Notes: generated by a model from the sequence alone, not told the origin. A DNA stretch of 64,000 bases from Microbacterium yannicii PS01 (GCF_000304335.1 NZ_CAJF01000005.1:1-64000), one strand, 5' to 3'. Positions 1 to 8,087 are shown, counted from the stretch's first letter. A program made the numbers and translations.

Positions 1-34
1 GCGCCCCGCACCCGCGCCCGGGTCCCTGAACCTC

Positions 35-90
35 CGACTCGCCAAGACACGCCGTGCCCGCGACCCGCGCCCCTGCGTGTTCTGGCAAGT
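35..90. repeat. Palindromic repeat, copy 1 (imperfect)
   Basis: Inverted repeat with arms ACTCGCCAAGACACGC and GCGTGTTCTGGCAAGT, which pair with three mismatches around a short GC-rich loop. The same arm recurs at 1101 and 1283, so this is a dispersed palindromic element, probably a terminator or REP-like sequence. This copy is the most degenerate of the three. Bases 1-196 hold no gene that I can support. Confidence 0.6.
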
Positions 91-196
91 GGCCGGTCAG
101 AGCACGCGGTGCACCGTTCCTCCCCAGAAGCGCGCAAGTCTCAGGTGCTCACAAAGGCTCTGATCGAGAGATTGGCCCGGCCTTCCCGCACGCACC

Positions 197-1090
197 ATGG
201 GTCTCGTGCCGCACCGCCCACTGCCCGCCGACCTCGGTCACGCATTCACTGTGCGCCAAGCCCGAGCGCACGGCGTCTCATCCGGTCGGCTTCAGGCCAA
301 GCACCTCTCTGCTCCGTATCACGGCACACGGACGCGACATGCGCTCGACGACGGAGAGCGCCTGTTGCTCCTTCTTGACGTGCTCCCTCAACACGCGTTC
401 GCATGCGGCCCGACAGCAGCAGCACTGCTCGGCATGCCGCTGCCCCTCGCTCTGGAATTGCGAGCGTTCTCGGAGCCGACGATCGGCGTGCCTTTGCCGG
501 CGAATCGGATTCGGCGCCCGGGCGTCGTCGGCCGGGCACTCGCGATCTCGGATCATGACATCACCCGGGTGCACGGCATCCGCTGTACGACGCCCGAGCG
601 CACGTGGATCGATGTCGCTCCGCTCGTCTCGCTCCCCCGCCTCATCGCCATCACGGACCATGTGATCTCCCGCCGTCGGCAGGTCACGACGCGGGCTGCT
701 CTGCAAGCGGCCCATGCGCATGCCGGAGCCAACCGCGGTTCGGCAGCCCGCGCCACCGCACTCGCGTTCTGCTCGGACGGCTCCGAGTCGCCGCGCGAGT
801 CGGAGACGCGCGCGATCCTGGTGCTCGCAGGACTGCCCGCGCCCGAGGCCAACGTGCAGATCCTCGACGGAAGGCGATTCGTCGCGCGCGTGGACCTGCT
901 GTACCGCGACGCTCGGCTGGTCATCGAATACGACGGCGACTACCACCGCACGCCTGCACAGTGGAGCAGAGATCAATCCCGGCGAGCCGAGCTCGAATCG
1001 CTGGGCTACCGGGTCACCGTCGTCACCTCCCGCGACTTGGACGATCCCGCCGCGCTCGTGGCGCGCATCCGACGCCTCCTCGCGGCCTGA
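197..1090 (+). CDS. AbiEi-like / DUF559 endonuclease-fold protein
   Basis: A 297-residue protein common in Microbacteriaceae. The N-terminal third resembles the winged-helix region of AbiEi-type antitoxins. The C-terminal part (about residues 210-297) reads VDLLYRDARLVIEYDGDYH and ends in a basic, arginine-rich stretch, like the DUF559 / very-short-patch-repair nuclease fold, where the V-D and E-Y-D acidic positions are candidate metal ligands. No toxin partner lies beside it, so a toxin-antitoxin role is not supported here. The start is the first ATG giving the full family N-terminus; no clear ribosome binding site is visible. Function is unknown; a nuclease or DNA-repair role is inferred only from the fold. 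Confidence 0.7.
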   Translation: MGLVPHRPLPADLGHAFTVRQARAHGVSSGRLQAKHLSAPYHGTRTRHALDDGERLLLLLDVLPQHAFACGPTAAALLGMPLPLALELRAFSEPTIGVPLPANRIRRPGVVGRALAISDHDITRVHGIRCTTPERTWIDVAPLVSLPRLIAITDHVISRRRQVTTRAALQAAHAHAGANRGSAARATALAFCSDGSESPRESETRAILVLAGLPAPEANVQILDGRRFVARVDLLYRDARLVIEYDGDYHRTPAQWSRDQSRRAELESLGYRVTVVTSRDLDDPAALVARIRRLLAA

Positions 1091-1100
1091 TCGCACCCGC

Positions 1101-1156
1101 GACTCGCCAAGACACGCCGCGTCCGGCGCGACCGACCGGCATGTCTTGGCGACTCG
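1101..1156. repeat. Palindromic repeat, copy 2
   Basis: Arms ACTCGCCAAGACACGCC and its near-perfect complement ending in TGTCTTGGCGACTCG. It lies between the DUF559 gene (plus) and the murB-tail relic (minus), so it could terminate both transcripts. The arm sequence is shared with the copies at 35 and 1283. Confidence 0.7.
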
Positions 1157-1180
1157 GTGTAGACGGTCGCAGGCGACCGG

Positions 1181-1274
1181 GCGCGGGTCAGATCTCGACG
1201 TCGACCGGGACGGGTCCGGGCTGGAGGATCAAGCCGAACTCGGACCGCACCGGCCCTGGATCAAGCAGGCGATT
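1181..1274 (-). pseudogene. Diverged duplicate of the murB 3' end
   Basis: Read on the minus strand, this stretch encodes VRSEFGLILQPGPVPVDVEI and a stop. That is nearly the C-terminus of the intact murB next to it (VQSEFGLILQPEPVLVDVEL). The DNA stays alignable to the 3' end of murB (about 1366-1458) with scattered substitutions. No start or upstream part of a second murB is present, so this is a tail-only relic. The simplest explanation is that a related murB allele with its own downstream palindrome recombined into the locus and left the old 3' end behind. Confidence 0.75.
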
Positions 1275-1282
1275 CCGCACCC

Positions 1283-1340
1283 GCGACTCGCCATGACACG
1301 CCGCCTCGAGGGCGCCCGACCGGCGTGTCATGGCGACTCG
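1283..1340. repeat. Palindromic repeat, copy 3 (best conserved)
   Basis: Perfect arms CGACTCGCCATGACACGCCG and CGGCGTGTCATGGCGACTCG around a GC-rich loop. It sits about 30 bases beyond the murB stop, as expected for a terminator. Compared with the other copies the arm has CCATGACA instead of CCAAGACA, with the compensating change on the other arm, so the pairing has been kept while the sequence changed. Confidence 0.75.
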
Positions 1341-1372
1341 TTGCAAGGGCGCCCGCGGCAGCACGGGCGCGG

Positions 1373-2524
1373 TCAGAGCTCGACGTCGACCAGGACGGGT
1401 TCGGGCTGCAGGATTAGACCGAACTCGGACTGCACGCGGCCCTGGATGAAGCGGGCGAGTTCGGCGAGCTCGGCGGCGGTCGCGTTTCCGCGGTTCGTCA
1501 GGGCCAGCGCGTGCTTGCTCGACACCGCCGCCCGCGAGCGGGGCAGCTTGAACCCCTTGCGCACGCCCGCGTGCTCGATGAGCCAGGCGGCGCTGACCTT
1601 GACATCCGATTCGGTCGCCGCGGGCGGCGGCACGTACCCGTCGAACGATGCGAGCGGGATCACGAGCACCGGGTCGAGATCGGGTGCCACGGGCCACCGC
1701 GGGCACTCGCCGGGAAGGGTGCGGGCGAAGGATGCCGACACCACCGCGTTCTGGAAGAACGAGCCGGCGCTCCACGTGTCGGGGTCGTCGGCGTCGAGCA
1801 CCATGCCCTTGCTGCGGCGCGTCGCCAGTATGCGTTCCCGAACCCAGGCGAGGGTCACCTCGTCGTCGGCTGCCAGACGAAGGGCCGTCCGCAGCTGATC
1901 GCCGGCGATGCGGCGGCCACCGGGGCCGACCTCGGCGAGGTCGAGGGTGACCGACAGGATCACGGCGCGGCGTTCGGGCGCCGAGCCGTAGTGGTGCTTG
2001 AGAACTGAGGTGCGGAATCCGAGGCCGAGCTCGGCAGCCGGGACGGTGGAGATCTCGCCCGTGGATTCGTCGATCAGCTCGACCTCGGCGAGCGTCTGCA
2101 CGATCTCCTGGCCGTACGCGCCGATGTTCTGCACGGGGGCGGCGCCGACGGTTCCCGGGATGCCCGACATGGCCTCGATGCCGCCGAGGCCTTCTGCGAC
2201 GGCGTACCCCACGAGCGCGTCCCAGTCGTGGCCCGCCTGCACCCGCAGCCTCGCGCGTCCGGGCGTGGGCGACGGCATCCGTTCGATCCCCTGCGTCAGC
2301 ACGCGCACAACGGTGCCGTCGAACGGCTCGTCTCCGACGAACAGGTTCGACCCGCCGCCGAGCACGAACCACGGGTCGCCCGTCGACCAGACCTCGCGGA
2401 GGGCGGCGATGATCTCGTCGCGGGTCGCGGCGTCGATCATGCGAGCGGGGGCGCCGCCGGTGCGCAGCGTGGTCAGCTGCGCGAGCGGGATGGGCGTCAC
2501 ATCGCCTCTTTCGCGCACGGGCAT
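1373..2524 (-). CDS. murB: UDP-N-acetylmuramate dehydrogenase MurB
   Basis: FAD enzyme that reduces UDP-GlcNAc-enolpyruvate with NADPH to UDP-MurNAc in cytoplasmic peptidoglycan precursor synthesis. The 383-residue protein shows the family FAD-binding signatures: TLRTGGAPA near residue 18, VLGGGSNLFV near 55, the GIPGTVGAAPVQNIGAYGQE segment near 120-140, and SAGSFFQNAV in the second half carrying the catalytic serine. The length fits the actinobacterial long form. It lies 3 bases from the MaoC-type gene upstream on the same strand, so 3531-1373 is probably one transcript (two dehydratase genes then murB), an arrangement frequent in Microbacteriaceae. A second, diverged copy of its 3' end follows at 1181. 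Confidence 0.95.
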   Translation of the reverse strand: MPVRERGDVTPIPLAQLTTLRTGGAPARMIDAATRDEIIAALREVWSTGDPWFVLGGGSNLFVGDEPFDGTVVRVLTQGIERMPSPTPGRARLRVQAGHDWDALVGYAVAEGLGGIEAMSGIPGTVGAAPVQNIGAYGQEIVQTLAEVELIDESTGEISTVPAAELGLGFRTSVLKHHYGSAPERRAVILSVTLDLAEVGPGGRRIAGDQLRTALRLAADDEVTLAWVRERILATRRSKGMVLDADDPDTWSAGSFFQNAVVSASFARTLPGECPRWPVAPDLDPVLVIPLASFDGYVPPPAATESDVKVSAAWLIEHAGVRKGFKLPRSRAAVSSKHALALTNRGNATAAELAELARFIQGRVQSEFGLILQPEPVLVDVEL

Positions 2525-2527
2525 GGG

Positions 2528-3082
2528 TCAGGCTATCCGCACGCGGACCTGCGCCTTGACGAGGACCGTGGTGCCGTTGTGCGAGACCGTCAGGTCGACA
2601 CGCGCGGACTCCTCGTCGACGGCGCCGACCTTGGCGACGACGGTCACATCGGCGCCTGTCTCGGGGTCGACGACGACGGGCTTGGTGAAGCGCACGCCGT
2701 ACTCGAGGATGCGGCCGGTGTCCTGAAGGCCGCTGGCATTCAGCCAGGACTGGATCGTCCCGACGGCGAGGCCCATCGTGAGCATGCCGTGCGCGAGCAC
2801 CCCGGGCAGGCCGACGGCGGCGGCCACATCGTCGCGGTAATGGATCGGATTGAAATCTCCGGATGCCCCGGCATAGCGCACGAGAGACTCCCGGGTCAGA
2901 TGCACCGTGCGCTCGGCGACGATGTCTCCGACGGCGAGCACCCCGGCCCCCGAGCCTGCCCCGGTCCCCGAGCCTGTCCCGTTCCCTGAGCCTGTCCCGG
3001 TCCCTGAGCCTGTCCCGGTCCCTGAGCCTGTCCCGGTCCCTGAGCCTGTCCCGATCCCTGAGCCTGTCGAAGGGGCGCTCAT
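2528..3082 (-). CDS. MaoC-family dehydratase with repeat-encoded N-terminus
   Basis: Hotdog-fold (R)-specific enoyl-CoA hydratase-like protein, similar to the HadB-type subunit. The core, from about residue 48, has the hydratase motif YAGASGDFNPIHYRDDVAAA with the catalytic Asp and His, followed by VLAHGMLTMGL. The first 47 residues are unusual: a run of Gly, Ser and Thr (SGTGTGSGTGTG) made by an 18-base tandem repeat, with no counterpart in normal family members. The start overlaps the stop of the upstream HadA-like gene by 4 bases (ATGA), so the two are translationally coupled and likely form a heterodimer. The specific substrate cannot be told from sequence. Confidence 0.85.
   Translation of the reverse strand: MSAPSTGSGIGTGSGTGTGSGTGTGSGTGTGSGNGTGSGTGAGSGAGVLAVGDIVAERTVHLTRESLVRYAGASGDFNPIHYRDDVAAAVGLPGVLAHGMLTMGLAVGTIQSWLNASGLQDTGRILEYGVRFTKPVVVDPETGADVTVVAKVGAVDEESARVDLTVSHNGTTVLVKAQVRVRIA
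2942..3067. repeat. 18-bp tandem repeat inside the MaoC gene
   Basis: Seven head-to-tail copies of an 18-base unit of the form CCCGGTCCCTGAGCCTGT. It ends in GCCTGTCGAAGGGG, the form in which TTCGACAGGCTCAGGG occurs as a dispersed element in many actinobacterial genomes. The unit length is a multiple of three, so copy-number change keeps the reading frame and only alters the length of the Gly/Ser/Thr N-terminal tail. Confidence 0.85.
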
Positions 3083-3531
3083 CGGTCGCCCTCCCCCACC
3101 AGCAGGACGGACGTCGCGGTCACCACGTGCGCGCCCGCGGCATCCGTGATCTCAGCGTCGCTCGTGACCATCGCGTTGCCGCCCATCGTGCGGATGCCGG
3201 TGACCGACAGGGTGGCGGTGAGCTCGTCACCCGCGACGATCGGCCGGGTGTAGCGGAACTTCTGCTCGGCGTGCAGCACGTTGTGCAGGACGATGCCCGA
3301 ATCGGGCTCCGCGAGAAGCTGCTGCAGCGTGGCATCGGTCACGACGATTGCGAAGGTCGCAGGCGCGACCACGTCGGCGTAGCCGAGCGCCTGCGCGGCG
3401 GCCGGATCGGTGTGCTGCGGGTCGTCGGCGAAGACGGCGCGCGCGAACTCGCGCACCTTCTCGCGACCCACGAGGTAGGGGGCCGTCGGCGGGAACGCAC
3501 GTCCGACGAGCTCGGGGTTCACTGGCACCAC
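3079..3531 (-). CDS. FAS1-like (HadA-type) dehydratase-domain protein
   Basis: Hotdog-fold protein of 150 residues, half of a MaoC-type heterodimeric dehydratase. Visible features: the N-terminal VNPELVGRAFPPTAPYLVGREKVREFARAV pattern (helix and substrate-tunnel segment), HTDPAAAQALGYADVVAPATFA, and LHAEQKFRYTRPIVAGDEL in the second half. As in HadA-type subunits, the catalytic D...H pair is supplied by the partner encoded by the next gene, which overlaps by 4 bases. Role: dehydration or hydration of a 3-hydroxyacyl thioester in fatty-acid metabolism, by family. First gene of the likely three-gene transcript ending with murB. Confidence 0.85.
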   Translation of the reverse strand: MVPVNPELVGRAFPPTAPYLVGREKVREFARAVFADDPQHTDPAAAQALGYADVVAPATFAIVVTDATLQQLLAEPDSGIVLHNVLHAEQKFRYTRPIVAGDELTATLSVTGIRTMGGNAMVTSDAEITDAAGAHVVTATSVLLVGEGDR

Positions 3532-3574
3532 CCCATCCTACCGAGCAGGTGCTGACCGCCCGGCCGGGGCCGGG

Positions 3575-4369
3575 TCAGGCGCGGCGGTCCTTCACGGCGC
3601 GCACGCCCATCTGCACCGCGATGACCACGAGGTAGGCCGCGAACAGGATGTTGCCGGCCAAGGGGTCGACGAGCGTCGCGATCCAGGCGCCGAGAGCGGT
3701 CGTCGTGCAGGCGGCGACCCCGATCACCGCGGCGGCGAAGAGGTCGACGTTGCGCCGGCGAACGTTGCCGATCGTGCCCGAGAGGGCGGTCGGGATCATC
3801 ATGAGGAGCGACGTGCCCTTGGCGACGAGGTCGCTGGTCCCGAAGAGGAGCATGAGAGCAGGGACGACGACGATCCCGCCGCCGACGCCGATGAGGCCGG
3901 AGAGGATGCCGGTCGCCACGCCCAGCGCGACCAGCGCGATCCCGGTGAGCCAGGTGAGCGAGAGCTCTGCGTCCCTCGAGGGAATGACGATGAACAGGCT
4001 CACGATCACCGCCGCGAGGAAGCCGATGAAGGCCCATCGCAGCACCGTCAGGGGCACCCGCGGCAGCATCCACGTGCCGATCTGCGCGCCGACGACGGCG
4101 CCCGCCGCGAGCAGGAGCGCCGGGATCCAGGCGACGGAATCGTAGATCGCATACGAGATCACGCCGATTGCAGCCGTGGGCACGATCGCAGCGAGCGACG
4201 TTCCGGCCGCGAGCCGCTGATCGAACCCCAGCATCAGGACGAGGAACGGCACGATCACCGTTCCTCCCCCCACCCCGAACAGGCCGGAGAGAAGCCCCGC
4301 GAGAAGTCCTACCCCGATGCAGGTGACGATGAAGCGGGCATCGCGCTTCGCAGGTGCGGTGGCGGGCAC
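3575..4369 (-). CDS. TauE/SafE-family sulfite/organosulfonate exporter
   Basis: Integral membrane protein of 264 residues with about eight hydrophobic segments. It carries the duplicated family signature GLLSGLFGVGGGTVIVPFL (first half) and GILSGLIGVGGGIVVVPAL (second half), the two glycine-rich repeats that define the TauE/SafE fold. By family it exports sulfite, sulfoacetate or related anions; the substrate cannot be told here. Its start lies one base before the stop of the DUF2510 protein upstream, so the two are probably cotranscribed. Confidence 0.85.
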   Translation of the reverse strand: MPATAPAKRDARFIVTCIGVGLLAGLLSGLFGVGGGTVIVPFLVLMLGFDQRLAAGTSLAAIVPTAAIGVISYAIYDSVAWIPALLLAAGAVVGAQIGTWMLPRVPLTVLRWAFIGFLAAVIVSLFIVIPSRDAELSLTWLTGIALVALGVATGILSGLIGVGGGIVVVPALMLLFGTSDLVAKGTSLLMMIPTALSGTIGNVRRRNVDLFAAAVIGVAACTTTALGAWIATLVDPLAGNILFAAYLVVIAVQMGVRAVKDRRA

Positions 4370-4370
4370 G

Positions 4371-5261
4371 TCACTCGTAGGTCAGGACGTCGATCGCCCA
4401 CCCGTCGTCGGCGGGCACCAGGGTGTAGTGGTAGATCGTCGAGCCAGCTTCGCCCGTCTCGATCGGCGCGCCGGTGTCGTCGATGAGGGCGATGTACGAC
4501 TCGGTGGTCGTGACCGAGATGACGTCGCCGTCGGACTCGATCTCGTCGATGTTCACCTGATAGTCGTCGAAGTTGGTGTCGAAGGCCTGCGCCTCCGCCT
4601 CGAACGCCGCGCAGTCTGTGAACCCGGCCTCGGTGCGGAAGTTCTCGGTCGTGGCCGCGTTGAAGGCTTCGCAGTCGGCGTTCTGCCACGCCTGGTCGTA
4701 CTGCTCGACCGCGGCGACGGCCGCCTCCTCGTCCGCACTCGACGCGCCGCCGTTGCCCGCCGCATTGAGGAACGACAGCGGGATCAGGACGGCGGCCGCG
4801 ATCACGATGCCGAGCAGCACCATGCCCAGCACGAGCCACAGGATCCAGAGCTTCGACCTCCGCCCATCGGTCGCTGCGGTGAACGCCCCTCCCGAGGCAT
4901 CCGCTTCTGGCTGCCCGCTTGTCCCGGCGCCCGGAACCGCCGCAGGACTCTGAGCGGGATCCGCGCCCTGCACCTGGAACAGCGCCGCGGCCGGATCGGC
5001 CGCCGAGTATGCCTGGTAGTCCAGTGCTCCGGCCGGCGATGGCACGCCCGCGGCAGGCACCGCAGCGGGATAGAGGTCATTCGCGACGGGGTCGGGAGCT
5101 GCTCCGCCCTCCGAAGCGGCGACGATCTCTGCCTCGCTCGGCGCATCGGTGGTCTCGGCGTCGGGTGCGGCGACATGCTCCGTCCACTGCGACCCGTCCC
5201 ACCAGCGCATTGCGCCGTGGCCGTCGTCATACCATCCGGGCGGAGTCGTCGTCATCCTCAA
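4371..5261 (-). CDS. DUF2510 membrane-anchored protein with NTF2-like tail
   Basis: A 296-residue protein. The N-terminus PPGWYDDGHGAMRWWDGSQWTEHV is the DUF2510 tryptophan motif, usual at the cytoplasmic end of actinobacterial membrane proteins. A Pro/Ala-rich linker (about 40-125) leads to one transmembrane helix near residues 137-160 (LWILWLVLGMVLLGIVIAAAVLIP). The outer part (about 175-296) has two cysteines (NADCEAFNAAT and FTDCAAFEAEA) and an alpha+beta pattern resembling DUF4878/NTF2-like domains, and may act as an extracellular sensor or binding domain. Function unknown. Likely cotranscribed with the exporter gene just downstream. Confidence 0.75.
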   Translation of the reverse strand: MRMTTTPPGWYDDGHGAMRWWDGSQWTEHVAAPDAETTDAPSEAEIVAASEGGAAPDPVANDLYPAAVPAAGVPSPAGALDYQAYSAADPAAALFQVQGADPAQSPAAVPGAGTSGQPEADASGGAFTAATDGRRSKLWILWLVLGMVLLGIVIAAAVLIPLSFLNAAGNGGASSADEEAAVAAVEQYDQAWQNADCEAFNAATTENFRTEAGFTDCAAFEAEAQAFDTNFDDYQVNIDEIESDGDVISVTTTESYIALIDDTGAPIETGEAGSTIYHYTLVPADDGWAIDVLTYE

Positions 5262-5286
5262 ACCCTACTCCCGCCTGAGGATGCTC

Positions 5287-7446
5287 TCATCGCGCGAGGA
5301 CGACCCCGGCACTTCGCCCTGGGCTCAGGTCGAGCCGCCGGAGCAGCTGGGCGTTGAGTGCGACGACCACCGTCGACAACGACATGAGGAGCGCTCCCAC
5401 CGACATCGGCAGCACGAATCCCACCGGAGCGAGAATTCCTGCCGCCAGCGGCACCGAGATGAGGTTGTAGCCCGCCGCCCACCACAGGTTCTGCGACATC
5501 TTGCGGTAGCTCGCGCGCGAGAGCTCGATCACCGAGAGCACCGATCGCGGATCGCTCGAGGCGAGGATCACGCCGGCGGACGCGATGGCCACGTCGGTTC
5601 CGGCGCCGATCGCGATGCCGACGTCGGCGCGAGCCAGCGCCGGAGCGTCGTTCACACCGTCGCCGACCATCGCGACCTTCTTGCCCTCCGCCTGCAGCTC
5701 GGCCACCTTCGCGGACTTGTCTTCGGGGCGGACGCCCGCGAACACGCGACGGATGCCGAGGGCCTCGCCCACCGCGCGGGCCACCGGCTCGGCATCCCCC
5801 GTGATCAGCACGACCTCGACACCCAGCCGGTGAAGCGCGTCGACCGCCTCGCGCGACTCGGGCCGGATCTCGTCGGCGAGGGCGAGCACGCCGACCACCT
5901 CACCGTCGCGCACCACGTGCAGGACGATGGACCCGTCGTCGTGCCACGCGCCTGACTCGGCAGCGGCTTCTTCTTCCTCCTCGTCGAGCAGGCGGGGTCC
6001 GCCGACGCGCACGACGTGCCCTCCGACGCTCGCCGTCACGCCGACGGCGGGAGAGGACGAGAAGCCTGTCCCGGCCGGAACGTCGAGCCCGCGGTCGTGT
6101 GCCGCGCGAACGATTGCGCGGGCGAGCGGGTGCTCGCTGTCGGCCTCCGCGGCTGCGGCGAGCGCGAGCACCGCGTCGCTGTCGAGCGCACGGGTCGCGA
6201 CCACGTCGATGACCGTCGGCGCGCCCTTGGTGAGCGTGCCGGTCTTGTCGAACAGCACGGCATCGATGCTCCGCATGGTCTCGAGGGCGAGCCGGTCCTT
6301 GACGAGAACGCCGCCGCGCGCGGCGCGCTCGGTGGCGATCGACACGACGAGGGGGATCGCGAGGCCGAGCGCGTGCGGGCACGCGATCACCAGCACCGTG
6401 ATGGTCCGCACGACGGCTTCGTCGGGAAGCCCGAGAACCGACCAGGCGATCGCGGTGAGCACCGCCGCGATCAGCGCGAACCAGAAGAGCCAGCCCGCCG
6501 CCCGATCGGCCAGGCGCTGCGCGCGGGAGGTGGAGTTCTGAGCTTCGGCCACCAGTCGACGGATGCCGGCGAGCGTGGTGTCATCGCCCGCCGCCGTCAC
6601 TTCGATCCGCAGGCCCGAATCGGTCGCGACCGTGCCTGCGGTCACGACGTCGCCCACGGAGCGGCCGACCGCACGGGACTCCCCTGTCACCATCGACTCG
6701 TCCATGTCGGCTCGGCCCTCGACGATGCGCCCGTCGGCAGGGACGCTGGACCCCGGCCTCACCACCACCACGTCGCCGACGCGGAGGTCGGCAGGCGAGA
6801 CCATCACGATTCCGTCGCCGTCCACGCGCTCTGCCTGGTCGGGCAGCAGCGCCGCCAGCGAGTCGAGCGCCGACGTGGTCTGGGCGAGCGAGCGCATCTC
6901 GATCCAGTGCCCCAGCAGCATGATGACGATGAGGAGCGCCAGCTCCCACCAGAACTCGAGCTCGTGGTGCAGCAGCCCCAGACTCGCGCCCCACGAAGCC
7001 GCGAAGGCGACCGTGATGGCGAGGCCGATGAGCAGCATCATCCCGGGCTTGCGGGCGCGCAGCTCGTCGACCGCGCCGGTCAGGAAGGGCCATCCGCCCC
7101 AGAAGTACATGACGGTTCCGAGCACCGGTGAGATCCACCCCGAGAACGGAGCATCGGGGAGCGGGTAGCCGAGGAGCATGGCGAACATCCCCGAGAACCC
7201 GACGACCGGGATCGCAAGGAGCAGGTTGATCCAGAACAGGCGGCGGAAACGGGTGGAATGGTCGCCGTGACCGGCGTGGCCGGCGTGACCGGCGTGACCG
7301 CTGTGGTCGCTGTGGTCGCCGCTGTCGCCGTGTCCGGCAGGAAGCACACGCTTGGCACGGTGCTCGTGCGAAGCGGCGTGAGATCCGTGCTCGTGCTCCG
7401 AGGAAGCAGCATCCGCTGCGGCGCCACTCGTGTGGTGTTCGGGCAT
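5287..7446 (-). CDS. copB: CopB-type copper-translocating P-type ATPase
   Basis: P1B-type ATPase of about 719 residues. A histidine-rich N-terminus (residues 1-60, repeated HAGHAGH and DHSDHSG motifs) replaces the usual CxxC metal-binding domain. Membrane helices follow, then the TGES actuator motif, CPHALGL in the channel helix near residue 354, the phosphorylation site DKTGTLT near 398, SEHPLARAI (HP motif) and GDGVNDAPAL. The CPH channel motif and His-rich tail point to the CopB (P1B-3) class, which exports copper, mainly Cu(II). I chose the ATG at 7446 because GATGAGGAGAG just upstream is a good ribosome binding site; a TTG at 7467 in the same frame would put that site inside the gene. 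A CsoR-like operator lies upstream. Confidence 0.92.
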   Translation of the reverse strand: MPEHHTSGAAADAASSEHEHGSHAASHEHRAKRVLPAGHGDSGDHSDHSGHAGHAGHAGHGDHSTRFRRLFWINLLLAIPVVGFSGMFAMLLGYPLPDAPFSGWISPVLGTVMYFWGGWPFLTGAVDELRARKPGMMLLIGLAITVAFAASWGASLGLLHHELEFWWELALLIVIMLLGHWIEMRSLAQTTSALDSLAALLPDQAERVDGDGIVMVSPADLRVGDVVVVRPGSSVPADGRIVEGRADMDESMVTGESRAVGRSVGDVVTAGTVATDSGLRIEVTAAGDDTTLAGIRRLVAEAQNSTSRAQRLADRAAGWLFWFALIAAVLTAIAWSVLGLPDEAVVRTITVLVIACPHALGLAIPLVVSIATERAARGGVLVKDRLALETMRSIDAVLFDKTGTLTKGAPTVIDVVATRALDSDAVLALAAAAEADSEHPLARAIVRAAHDRGLDVPAGTGFSSSPAVGVTASVGGHVVRVGGPRLLDEEEEEAAAESGAWHDDGSIVLHVVRDGEVVGVLALADEIRPESREAVDALHRLGVEVVLITGDAEPVARAVGEALGIRRVFAGVRPEDKSAKVAELQAEGKKVAMVGDGVNDAPALARADVGIAIGAGTDVAIASAGVILASSDPRSVLSVIELSRASYRKMSQNLWWAAGYNLISVPLAAGILAPVGFVLPMSVGALLMSLSTVVVALNAQLLRRLDLSPGRSAGVVLAR

Positions 7447-7477
7447 GGATCTCTCCTCATCGTCCAACTACTACTTC

Positions 7478-7497
7478 TATACCCCCACCGGGTATTA
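7478..7497 (-). promoter_or_regulatory. CsoR-like copper operator
   Basis: The sequence TATACCCCCACCGGGTATTA, about 30 bases before the copB start, matches the pseudo-palindromic ATACCC...GGGTAT pattern of CsoR operators. CsoR represses copper efflux genes and releases DNA when it binds Cu(I). No csoR gene is in the window, so the regulator would act from elsewhere. Pattern seen directly; binding inferred. Confidence 0.7.
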
Positions 7498-7661
7498 GGG
7501 ACAAGTCCGGGGAACGCGCGGCTATTCCGAATCGCGCTCGTTCTGCCACGCATGGGCGAGGATCCGCCAGTGTCTGCGCGCGACGAGCGATACCCGATCG
7601 GGGTCGTGAACGGTCGGCGACAATCGAGGTGAGACCCGCCCGCGGCCCGAAGGAGCCTCTG

Positions 7662-7967
7662 ATGATCACGATCCACCTGCGCTACGAGATCGACCCCGAC
7701 AAGCTCGAGGAGTTCACGCACTACGGGCGGGAGTGGATCCGGCTCGTCAACAAGCTCGGCGGCACGCACCACGGCTACTTCATGCCGAGCGAGGGCGACA
7801 GCGACGAAGCGTTCGCGCTGTTCACCTTCCCTTCCCTCGCCGAGTACGAGGCCTACCGTTCCGCCTCGTTCGAAGATCTGGAGTGCATCGAGATGTTCCA
7901 GTTCGCGCGCGATACCGGCTGTGTCCGGCGGTACGAGCGGCGCTTCCTGACGCCGGTGTTCGAGTGA
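7662..7967 (+). CDS. NIPSNAP-family protein
   Basis: Cytoplasmic ferredoxin-like (dimeric alpha/beta barrel) protein of 101 residues. MITIHLRYEIDPDKLEEFTHYGREWIRLVNKLGGTHHGYF is the typical NIPSNAP opening, with YEIDPDKL and the GGxxHGYF turn; LAEYEAYR and the C-terminal ETRFL-like ERRFLTPVF also fit. Bacterial members have no settled function. The ATG at 7662 is preceded by GAAGGAG at 7649-7655, which fixes the start; a GTG at 7629 in the same frame has no such site. Stands alone between divergent and convergent neighbours. Confidence 0.85.
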   Translation: MITIHLRYEIDPDKLEEFTHYGREWIRLVNKLGGTHHGYFMPSEGDSDEAFALFTFPSLAEYEAYRSASFEDLECIEMFQFARDTGCVRRYERRFLTPVFE

Positions 7968-8087
7968 ACGCCCGCGGCATCCGCTGACGGGGACATGTCG
8001 GTCCATCTCCTCGGCCGTCGCGGTGCCGCGTTGCTGGAACACGCCGCGGATGACCGCGGAATCCTGGCGGCAATCGACGAGATGTGC

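Noticed and set aside
278..1096. Long minus-strand frame opposite the DUF559 gene
   Set aside because: Composition is arginine- and aspartate-rich with no domain; the plus strand encodes a recognisable protein over the same bases.
1188..2372. Minus-strand frame overlapping murB in another frame
   Set aside because: Arginine-rich shadow of murB; its only meaningful part is the murB-tail relic at its end, reported separately.
7447..7467. Upstream TTG start for the copper ATPase
   Set aside because: The ribosome binding site lies between the TTG and the ATG at 7446, so the ATG is the better start.
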